This document shows, in pieces, positions 27,831-33,922 of a DNA stretch of 33,922 nt. The notes beneath the pieces were generated by a model that had not been told where the DNA came from, did not search any database, and saw only the letters and a program-made list of their open reading frames with translations. The first letter of the stretch is position 1; each line of letters begins with the position of its first letter. The stretch comes from JAZSMS01 sp045536015 (GTDB lineage: Bacteria; Bacillota; Clostridia; Christensenellales; QALW01). The translations under genes were made by a program, and so were the position numbers. The DNA is taken from positions 1-33,922 of the forward strand of contig JAZSMS010000138.1 in assembly GCA_045536015.1 (NCBI GenBank), given 5' to 3'.

Positions 27831-29191
27831 AAAAGCTTTTAGTTTGTATTCTTTGCATTTGTGTTTTTGCTTGTTGCTTTACAGGCTGTTCAAGCGAGGA
27901 AGAAATTGTTTTAAATGTTTTTAACTGGGGTGAATATATCTCTGACGGCGAGGATGAATGGGTTTATTTTGACGAAGAAACCGGCGAAGAAATTACAATT
28001 CCCTACCTTGACATAAATGCCGCTTTTGAAGAATATTATTTTAAAAAGCACGGTAAGCGCGTGCGCGTTAACTACACAACGTACGCTTCTAACGAAGAAA
28101 TGTACGCAAAACTTATAACAAGTGACGCTTCGTTTGACGTAATAGTTCCCTCGGAATACATTATTCCGCTTTTAATTGAAAACAATCTTATTCAGCCTAT
28201 AAATTTAGAAAATATTCCCAACTACAAAAATATTGGCGAGCAGTACGTGCTTGACGGTGTTTCGTTTGTTGAAAACGATGGTGAAAAGACTTTTTATTCG
28301 GCAACTTACACGTTTGGTAAAGTAGCGATTATCTACAACCTTACCCGCCTTGAAGAGCTTTTTGAAGATTTTGACCAAGAAGCGTTTGAAGCAGAGGGCT
28401 GGAACGTTTTATGGAACGAAAAATATGCAAGCGCAGGTATTTTGCAATTTAACAACTCGCGCGATGCGTTTGCCTCGGCACAGTTTTTGCTTGCAGACAA
28501 AGAGGGTGTTTCGGCAAGCGAATATATAAATGCTTCGGTAGCAGATTCAAAGGACAAGTTTGATACTGCCTTTAGCCTGCTTGCCGAGCAAAAGCCCCTT
28601 ATCCAAAAATACGTTATGGACGAGGTCTTTAACAAAATGGAAACGGGCAACGCCTGTATTGCCCCCTACTATGTCGGCGACTTTTTTACAATGTATGCTA
28701 ACAGTGAAGACGAGCTTTGCTGCTTTTTCCCAAGCCAAGGCTCCAACTCCTTCTGCGATGCAATGTGCGTTCCAACTTCTTCGCGCAATCCCGAAATTGC
28801 AGAAGAATATATAAACTTCTTGCTTTCGACCGACGAAGACCCCACAAAGAGCATTGCTGAGATAAACTCGGAATATATTTGCTATGCAACGCCAAATAAG
28901 GCAGTACAGGATAGTAAATATTACCAATATTACATAGAAAACGAAATGCATCCCGACGCCTTTGAGATGCTTTACAGCGAAAATTCTTTTGATTTTGAAA
29001 ACGAGGGTTTTGTTTCGCTTGACGACGAAACACAGCGTTATCTCAACGGTTTATGGGACTCGCTTAAAATTCAAGAGGATGAAACCGACATTGTTCTTCC
29101 CGTAATTTGTGCTACTCTTGCTCTTGCTATAACCGTATGGCTTGTGTTCCTTGGTGTGCGCAAAAAACGCCGTGCAAGATTTTATGATTAA
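27827..29191 (+). CDS. potD: PotD-like polyamine-binding lipoprotein with C-terminal membrane helix
   Basis: Extracytoplasmic substrate-binding subunit. Signal peptide with lipobox FTGC (Cys21). The mature start VLNVFNWGEYI and the segment NYTTYASNEEMYAKL are typical of PotD. At 454 aa it is about 100 longer than usual. About 30 acidic residues are inserted between GEYI and the first long helix (from about residue 38). The C-terminus carries a clear hydrophobic helix (about 422-444, VICATLALAITVWLVFLG) followed by a basic tail (RKKRRARFYD), so it may be anchored at both ends. Substrate residues cannot be confirmed by eye. The start overlaps potC by 4 bp and the end is followed by a new promoter. 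Confidence 0.93.
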   Translation: MKKLLVCILCICVFACCFTGCSSEEEIVLNVFNWGEYISDGEDEWVYFDEETGEEITIPYLDINAAFEEYYFKKHGKRVRVNYTTYASNEEMYAKLITSDASFDVIVPSEYIIPLLIENNLIQPINLENIPNYKNIGEQYVLDGVSFVENDGEKTFYSATYTFGKVAIIYNLTRLEELFEDFDQEAFEAEGWNVLWNEKYASAGILQFNNSRDAFASAQFLLADKEGVSASEYINASVADSKDKFDTAFSLLAEQKPLIQKYVMDEVFNKMETGNACIAPYYVGDFFTMYANSEDELCCFFPSQGSNSFCDAMCVPTSSRNPEIAEEYINFLLSTDEDPTKSIAEINSEYICYATPNKAVQDSKYYQYYIENEMHPDAFEMLYSENSFDFENEGFVSLDDETQRYLNGLWDSLKIQEDETDIVLPVICATLALAITVWLVFLGVRKKRRARFYD

Positions 29192-29197
29192 AAATAC

Positions 29198-29226
29198 TTG
29201 ATATTTTTTATCGAATATGGTATCAT
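29198..29226 (+). promoter_or_regulatory. Promoter of the SH3-repeat protein gene
   Basis: TTGATA (29198-29203) and TATCAT (29221-29226, preceded by TGG) are 17 bp apart, about 43 bp before the ATG. Confidence 0.6.
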
Positions 29227-29268
29227 TTAATTAATAAATAAATGTTTTATTTAAACGGAGGTTTTTTT

Positions 29269-30306
29269 ATGGCTTCATCAAAGGCAAAATATATGCGCAG
29301 AAGAAGAAATGCCGTTTTAGCGGCAGTAGCTCTTGCACTTATACTTATCATCGTAATTATAGTAATAATCGTAGGTATTTCTAAGCGTGGTTCAGGCTCG
29401 GGAACAGGTAATCTTCCTACTGCAACCCCGCCGCAGACCGCACTTCCTACCCCCAACAATAACGGTATAGGCAACTACAACCCCACCGCAACAACCCCCG
29501 GCACTGTAACTCCCTCGCCCTCGCCCAACACTTCTGACGGAACGGTAATGTACGTAACGGGTTCAACCGTTAATGTTCGCGACAAAGCATCAACTTCCGA
29601 TAGTAGGATTTTAACAACTCTTTCAAAGGGCGATAAGGTTACCGCAGGCAAGCTTGAAGGCGAGTTTTATGCAGTTACACTTGCTAACGGAATAGAGGGT
29701 TACGTTTCTAAAAACTTCCTTGCAAAGCAAGCCGTTTCTGACGATCCTACACCTACACCCGGTGCAACACCCGATACCTCTAACGGCAAAACTATGTACG
29801 TAACCAAAGATTCGGTTAACGTTAGAGACAAGGCTTCGACCAGTGGTAAAAAGCTTACTCAGCTTAGCAAAGGCGATAACGTTACTGCATTTGCTTCACA
29901 AAACGGCTGGACTTACATAGAATACAAAAAAGGTAGCTATGGTTACATTTCAAGCGAATATCTTACCGAAACAAAGCCCACTACTTCTGCAACCGCAACC
30001 ACCAATCCTTCGCCTACACCTACGGCACCTAACAAAACTCCCATAAGCTCGTGGTCGGAGATAGAAAATCTTCCCGCTTTAACCTGGGACACCTCGGCAG
30101 ATTCAACCTCTCTTGCCACAAGGGAAAAATATTTAAACGAAACGTATGCGCAGACAACTACCAATATGGGCGGTCAGACAGGTGTTAGCGAATGTTACAA
30201 GATTAAAAAGATTGACGGAACTATTTATTACATTGCAATAAACACCGACAATAAGGCAAACATCTACGCTTCGCTTAACGATGTTCCCGGAACTCCGGTA
30301 AAATAA
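29269..30306 (+). CDS. Membrane-anchored protein with two bacterial SH3 domains, 345 aa
   Basis: A basic N-terminus (MRRRRN) and one membrane helix (about 20-40) leave the rest outside the cell. A Pro/Thr-rich linker leads to two SH3b repeats, MYVTGSTVNVRDKAST and MYVTKDSVNVRDKAST, each about 60 residues and ending GYVSKNFL or GYISSEYL. SH3b domains bind cell-wall peptides. A second Pro/Thr linker precedes a C-terminal domain of about 80 residues (from ISSWSEIENLPALTW) that I do not recognise. No catalytic domain is evident, so a wall-binding or signalling role fits. I chose the ATG at 29269 with GGAGG 7 nt upstream; an ATG at 29242 has no ribosome site. Confidence 0.9.
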   Translation: MASSKAKYMRRRRNAVLAAVALALILIIVIIVIIVGISKRGSGSGTGNLPTATPPQTALPTPNNNGIGNYNPTATTPGTVTPSPSPNTSDGTVMYVTGSTVNVRDKASTSDSRILTTLSKGDKVTAGKLEGEFYAVTLANGIEGYVSKNFLAKQAVSDDPTPTPGATPDTSNGKTMYVTKDSVNVRDKASTSGKKLTQLSKGDNVTAFASQNGWTYIEYKKGSYGYISSEYLTETKPTTSATATTNPSPTPTAPNKTPISSWSEIENLPALTWDTSADSTSLATREKYLNETYAQTTTNMGGQTGVSECYKIKKIDGTIYYIAINTDNKANIYASLNDVPGTPVK

Positions 30307-30320
30307 TAAAACTTTGCTTT

Positions 30321-30351
30321 AAAAGGAGCGCTTGAGTGCGCTCCTTTTTTT
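30321..30351 (+). terminator. Terminator of the SH3-repeat protein gene
   Basis: The stem AAAAGGAGCGC against GCGCTCCTTTT has a 6-nt loop, with seven T at the end. The next start codon is only 9 bp beyond. Confidence 0.9.
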
Positions 30352-30360
30352 AACGGAACA

Positions 30361-31806
30361 ATGAAAAAAATTTTTTGTATTTTTTTAATTTTTTTAATAA
30401 TGCTTTTATCCTGCTGTTCGCCGGCTCCTATCCAAGAGGGTATGCAAAGCGTTGAATTCTTATCTAACGCTGACGGAATTTTCCCTTTTTATACAATAGG
30501 TACTGACGATATGCTATACCGCGCGCAAAAAAACGGGGTTTATTCTACCTCTATGCGCGCAAGCTATTTAGTTTTTGGTAAAGAAACTCATCTTTTAAAA
30601 TATTTTAAGCAGACCGACACGCTTATTTTTGCAAGCGAAATCTATGCGCAGGGTGCCGACGTTGTCTGCTCGCTTTTTATGCTTCAAGGCAACGATTTAA
30701 CGCGCATCTATGATAACGTATTATTTAATTCTGTTAAGATTTCTCCTTATTCCTCTATCGCATTTATAACAAGCAAAAAAAAGCTTATGCACTATGAAAA
30801 GGGAAATCTTTCGCACATTGACGATAACGTTTTAAAGTGCGAATTTGCCTCGCAAGACAAGATAATTTACATGCTTGACCAAGGCTATTTTAACAAAACG
30901 GGCTTTTTATACCCCACATTTTGCGCAACCGATGATTACCGCTCTTTTATAGCCGATACCTTTGACATTGTTACCACGCAAGATAATCGTCTTGTGTTTT
31001 TGCTTAAAGATACTCGCACGGTTCAAAAACGTGCCTCCGCGTGCGACGTTGCCGACTGTATAGTGCTTTTTGACGGTCAAGAGCTCGCACAAATTCCCTC
31101 CGTAGTGCTTTCGCAATTTTTAAAAAACAGCACTTCTAACTTTTTATTATCCTGCGACGAAGCACAATCCACGTTGCAATTTTTTCTTTATAGAATAGAC
31201 CAAAATGGTCCTGTTTTGCTTGCAAAAAACGTTCTTTCGGGCAAAGGTGCTTCATTTTCAGGCGATGCCTTTGCTTTTGAAGCTCAGACAAGCAACGGCG
31301 TAAAAACGTTTGTTGCCCAAAAATCCATCCACGAAATAACGCAAGAAAACCTTACTATCGACAACGTATTTTGCTTTGATAACGAAATTTATACCTTATC
31401 CTCCGGCAAGCTTTACGTTAATGACAAAGTGCTTTTAAAAAACGTTGAGCACGTGCGCTTTGACAGACAAGGTCTTATTTGCTTTGTTATGCAGGGCGAA
31501 GCTTATTTAGTTTATTTGGTTAAAAACACCTCTGTGTTCCTGCTTGCAAAAAACGTTGTTTTAACCGATTTTGTTTTAGAAGACGAATTCTTTTATTATT
31601 TTAGCGGCGATAGCGTTTCGCAAGACTTATTTGTTTCTTCTTCATCCGGTACCGTTGCTCTTTTGCCAAGCACCGATACTTCACTTTCGTTTGTTTCGTT
31701 TAAAGGCGATATTGCTGCAGTGCGTAAAGACGACAAAGTGCTTTATTATAGTTTGCACGGTCAAACATATAGTACATTTTTGCCGGTAAAATTACTTATA
31801 AAATAA
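30361..31806 (+). CDS. Putative lipoprotein, beta-propeller-like, 481 aa
   Basis: I do not recognise a named family. The signal peptide has a good lipobox (LLSC, Cys18). The mature part is a long series of short strands with repeated alternation, for example TIGTDDMLYRAQKNGVYST, KLMHYEKGNLSHIDDNVLK, FDNEIYTLSSGKLYVNDK and FKGDIAAVRKDDKVLYYSL. That pattern suggests a beta-propeller of the kind seen in DUF5050 or WD-like surface proteins. No catalytic motif is seen. The start codon lies 9 bp after the preceding terminator with only a CGGA ribosome site, so expression may depend on read-through. It is followed 6 bp later by a strong promoter for the next gene. Confidence 0.75.
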   Translation: MKKIFCIFLIFLIMLLSCCSPAPIQEGMQSVEFLSNADGIFPFYTIGTDDMLYRAQKNGVYSTSMRASYLVFGKETHLLKYFKQTDTLIFASEIYAQGADVVCSLFMLQGNDLTRIYDNVLFNSVKISPYSSIAFITSKKKLMHYEKGNLSHIDDNVLKCEFASQDKIIYMLDQGYFNKTGFLYPTFCATDDYRSFIADTFDIVTTQDNRLVFLLKDTRTVQKRASACDVADCIVLFDGQELAQIPSVVLSQFLKNSTSNFLLSCDEAQSTLQFFLYRIDQNGPVLLAKNVLSGKGASFSGDAFAFEAQTSNGVKTFVAQKSIHEITQENLTIDNVFCFDNEIYTLSSGKLYVNDKVLLKNVEHVRFDRQGLICFVMQGEAYLVYLVKNTSVFLLAKNVVLTDFVLEDEFFYYFSGDSVSQDLFVSSSSGTVALLPSTDTSLSFVSFKGDIAAVRKDDKVLYYSLHGQTYSTFLPVKLLIK

Positions 31807-31812
31807 TTGGTC

Positions 31813-31841
31813 TTGATTTAAAATACACACTATGGTATAAT
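31813..31841 (+). promoter_or_regulatory. Promoter of the glycoside-hydrolase-like gene
   Basis: TTGATT (31813-31818) and TATAAT (31836-31841, preceded by TGG) are 17 bp apart, 30 bp before the ATG. Confidence 0.8.
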
Positions 31842-31871
31842 TTATATATATTTTTTTCCAAAGAGGCGTTT

Positions 31872-33614
31872 ATGAAAACAATCTTATCTCGACAAAACGG
31901 AAGATTAAAAATCAAACACGGTCGCACTATCGTCGAGCCTTTTATTATCAGACTTAGTAGTGCAGAAAACGACTGTGCCGGTGCCGACCTTATGCTTTAC
32001 CCACTTGAAAACGTGTGGAAAGCAAACGGTGAGTACGATCTTAGCGCGCTTAGTATGCTTAATAAAAATAAAAAATATATTTTGCAAATTAACCTTGCTT
32101 CACCTGCTTGGTGGCGCAAAGAATACGGTTTTTCGGACATTACTCACTCGCTTGTGTGTGAAAAGTGGGTCTGCGATGCTACCGATTTTTTGCAGACAGT
32201 TTGCGAAAACACAAAAAAATCAGACAATATTTTAGGTTATCAGCTTGTTTGCGGCGAAGCCGGCTGGAATTGGGGCTTTTCAGAAGACGAGCTTACAGAT
32301 GAAAAGCTTGAGCTTATTAACAGATTTTGCGGAAATATTTCGCTCTCTGCCGAGGCTCTTTCACCCGATAAGACGGAGGCGTTTATAAAAAAAGAGCATC
32401 TTGACGCCGTTTGTGCATACCGCAACTTTGTTATGCTTTTAGCCTTTGATACCATTGCTCACTTTTCATCCTGTGCAAAAGAATTTGCACCCGAAAAGCT
32501 ATTAGGTTTTGAGTTTGCCTGCCCGTTTACCGCAACGTCGTCGGCACTTTGGAACCAAGGTCAGCTTTGCTTTGATAAGATTTTTGCCTGCGAGGACATT
32601 GACTTTATTTCTTCAAGCGAATACACATTTGAAGGCACCTTTGCAACGTTATTTGATTCGGTTGACCTTCATCAAAAGCTTTACTTCCACATTGCAAACG
32701 AAAAGGATATGGGTGCATTTTCATGCGATGCCATTAACTGCCTTATGAAAGGCGCAGGCGCAAGCGTTTCAAAGCAATTTTTTGAAAATAACTTCAATAA
32801 TATTCTGCCGTTTTTTGCTGCTAAAAAGGTTCTTCACCGCGCTAAAAAGCAATCTTCAAGCCAAACACTTGTTTTAATAAGTGCCGAGGGTATGCTTTCG
32901 GTAAACAAAAAAAGCGGTCTTAACAATTATCTTTTTACTGACGTTATTAAGTCGCTTTCAAAGCTTTGCGCACCGTTTGACGTTTATTCGTTTAAAGATA
33001 TCGACCGAATAAAAATGGATGCCTATAAGCTTATAATTTTTGTTGACTTCTTTAAGCTTTCTATAGAGGAGCGTGAGCAGATCGAACTTTTAAAATCAGG
33101 TGGCAGAACGCTTTTATGGCTTTATGCTCCCGACTATTATGGTGAAAATTTGGCAAAGCTTCAAACACTTACTGATATGAGCATTATCCGCTTAATAGGT
33201 GAAGAAAATTCGGTAAGCACGCATCTTGGTAACATTTTATTCGACGAGCTTCCCGAACCGCGTTTTTTTGTTGAGGATAGTGATACTATGCCGCTTGGCG
33301 TTTATCCCAATACCGAAAAAACCGCTATTGGCATAAAAAAATTCAGCAATTACGCCTCCTGTTATAGCGCAACAGGCAGTATAAACGGCGCAGTTTTAAA
33401 CGATATTGCGCGTATTGCCGGAGTTGAACTCTATTCAATAGGCAAGGTTGCTGTATTTACCGACGACAAATTTTTAGGCGCATATTCGTATGAAGATACG
33501 TTTATTTCGCTTAAAGATAAGACGTACGTTGATTTGCTAAGTGGCGAAAAGCTTGTTGCAAAAGACGGTAAGCTTGATGTAAAAAAAGATCAGTTGCTTT
33601 TAATAAAAAGATAA
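31872..33614 (+). CDS. Putative clan GH-A (GH42-like) glycoside hydrolase, cytoplasmic, 580 aa
   Basis: No signal peptide. The first 300 residues look like a TIM barrel of the GH42/beta-galactosidase-like type: YILQINLASPAWW (69-81), ILGYQLVCGEAGWNWG (120-135, with Glu129 as possible acid/base), LLGFEFACPF (210-219) and DFISSSEYTFEG (244-255, with Glu250 as possible nucleophile). A second alpha/beta domain (about 330-460; KLIIFVDFFKLSIEEREQI and GGRTLLWLYAPDYYG) resembles the trimerisation domain of GH42 enzymes, and a short beta tail follows. The family call rests on this layout, not on a full motif match. It could act on imported oligosaccharides. AAAGAGG precedes the ATG. It is monocistronic, with its own promoter and terminator. 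Confidence 0.6.
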   Translation: MKTILSRQNGRLKIKHGRTIVEPFIIRLSSAENDCAGADLMLYPLENVWKANGEYDLSALSMLNKNKKYILQINLASPAWWRKEYGFSDITHSLVCEKWVCDATDFLQTVCENTKKSDNILGYQLVCGEAGWNWGFSEDELTDEKLELINRFCGNISLSAEALSPDKTEAFIKKEHLDAVCAYRNFVMLLAFDTIAHFSSCAKEFAPEKLLGFEFACPFTATSSALWNQGQLCFDKIFACEDIDFISSSEYTFEGTFATLFDSVDLHQKLYFHIANEKDMGAFSCDAINCLMKGAGASVSKQFFENNFNNILPFFAAKKVLHRAKKQSSSQTLVLISAEGMLSVNKKSGLNNYLFTDVIKSLSKLCAPFDVYSFKDIDRIKMDAYKLIIFVDFFKLSIEEREQIELLKSGGRTLLWLYAPDYYGENLAKLQTLTDMSIIRLIGEENSVSTHLGNILFDELPEPRFFVEDSDTMPLGVYPNTEKTAIGIKKFSNYASCYSATGSINGAVLNDIARIAGVELYSIGKVAVFTDDKFLGAYSYEDTFISLKDKTYVDLLSGEKLVAKDGKLDVKKDQLLLIKR

Positions 33615-33619
33615 AAATT

Positions 33620-33648
33620 TCCCTCCGAATTTTCGGAGGTATTTTTTT
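33620..33648. terminator. Terminator shared by convergent genes
   Basis: The stem CCTCCGAA against TTCGGAGG has a 2-nt loop and is followed by seven T on the plus strand. The minus-strand ion-channel gene ends at its edge and may use it too. Confidence 0.85.
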
Positions 33649-33922
33649 AAAACACATCTTTTTCGTCGTCGTCAACGTTTTTTGCGTGGGATAAAAAGCC
33701 CGCCGCAATAGCACCTGTAGGCAAGGCAATAACCGTTATTCCTACAATAGACGAAAGCATTGTCACCGCGCGACCTATCGTAGTTACAGGATGAAGTTCA
33801 GAATGGCCTACGGTTGTAAGCGACATTGTTGCCCAATAAAGCGCATCAAAAAAGGTATTAAACGAATCGGGCTCAACATTATATATAACAAGCGCCGAAA
33901 CTATTATGTATGAAACTGTCAT
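33647..33922 (-). CDS. Voltage-gated-like potassium channel, C-terminal part (5' truncated by window)
   Basis: Only the pore region and C-terminus are inside the window. The end of S5 (SYIIVSALVIY), a pore helix (TFFDALYWATMSLTTVG), the filter and S6 (TMLSSIVGITVIALPTGAIAAGF) are clear, followed by a short acidic tail (NVDDDEKDVF). The layout, including ALPTGAIAAGF, is that of six-helix prokaryotic Kv-type channels. The filter reads TTVGHSE where K+ channels have TVGYGD, so ion selectivity is uncertain. The Met codon at the window edge is probably internal, since S1-S4 would lie beyond. Confidence 0.85.
   Translation of the reverse strand: MTVSYIIVSALVIYNVEPDSFNTFFDALYWATMSLTTVGHSELHPVTTIGRAVTMLSSIVGITVIALPTGAIAAGFLSHAKNVDDDEKDVF

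Noticed and set aside
28547..29033. Three overlapping minus-strand ORFs opposite potD
   Set aside because: They are mutually overlapping, lack signals, and potD is continuous from the lipobox to its end.
1..33922. CRISPR arrays, tRNA or rRNA genes, transposases and attachment sites
   Set aside because: I looked for them on both strands and found no regular repeats, cloverleaf ends, rRNA-like stretches or transposase motifs.

Overview
The window reads as chromosome from an anaerobic, endospore-forming, AT-rich Firmicute of the class Clostridia. The evidence is a sporulation sigma factor G gene, an oxygen-independent class III ribonucleotide reductase, a multi-subunit NAD(P)-linked [FeFe] hydrogenase operon, a T-box leader on valS, strong Shine-Dalgarno sites with some TTG starts, and many lipoproteins. 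I cannot name the genus from sequence alone. I see no rRNA, tRNA, CRISPR array, insertion sequence, phage or plasmid signature.

Layout. Positions 1-5.5 kb hold nrdD (minus strand, 3' end outside the window) behind a promoter with two NrdR-box-like sites, an SGNH hydrolase, an orphan sugar-type ABC ATPase, a Cys/Gly-rich membrane microprotein, a small lipoprotein and a DUF1292 protein. Positions 5.5-13.8 kb are one minus-strand operon of ten genes. It runs from HndA (NuoE-like) through a block of six regulatory-looking genes to HndB, HndC and HndD. The block is DRTGG-like protein, RsbW-like ATPase, divergent [FeFe]-hydrogenase-like protein, DRTGG-like protein, PHP phosphoesterase and HATPase. 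Positions 13.9-17.1 kb carry a lipoprotein that appears to fuse a GerMN-like domain to a NodB deacetylase, a membrane-anchored helical protein, and a long-form PRPP synthetase. Positions 17.2-24.1 kb carry a housekeeping and sporulation block, all minus: a CD1247-like zinc-ribbon protein, efp, an Xaa-Pro peptidase, a YqeG-type HAD phosphatase, valS with T-box leader, pgsA and sigG.

At about 24.2-24.4 kb gene direction flips across a T-rich spacer holding divergent promoters. On the plus strand follow a cupin-type XRE regulator with potA, potB, potC and potD in a tightly overlapping operon, an SH3-repeat surface protein, a beta-rich lipoprotein and a putative clan GH-A glycoside hydrolase. The window ends in a convergent, 5'-truncated ion channel gene whose selectivity filter departs from TVGYG.

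How the genes work together. HndA-D would couple H2 to pyridine nucleotide, probably with ferredoxin as in electron-bifurcating enzymes. The six embedded genes look like an H2 or redox sensing and signalling relay: a hydrogenase-like sensor with its proton-shuttle Cys replaced by Ala, two ATPases, two DRTGG-like proteins and one phosphoesterase. That block is the best candidate for an incompletely described system here. The gene order resembles clusters known around clostridial multimeric hydrogenases, but the signalling chemistry is, as far as I know, not established.

Several start codons were moved from the longest possible ORF to one with a proper Shine-Dalgarno site: the SGNH hydrolase, prs, the downstream DRTGG gene, the XRE regulator and the SH3 protein. 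Promoter, operator and terminator calls come from reading the bases by eye, not from a scoring program.
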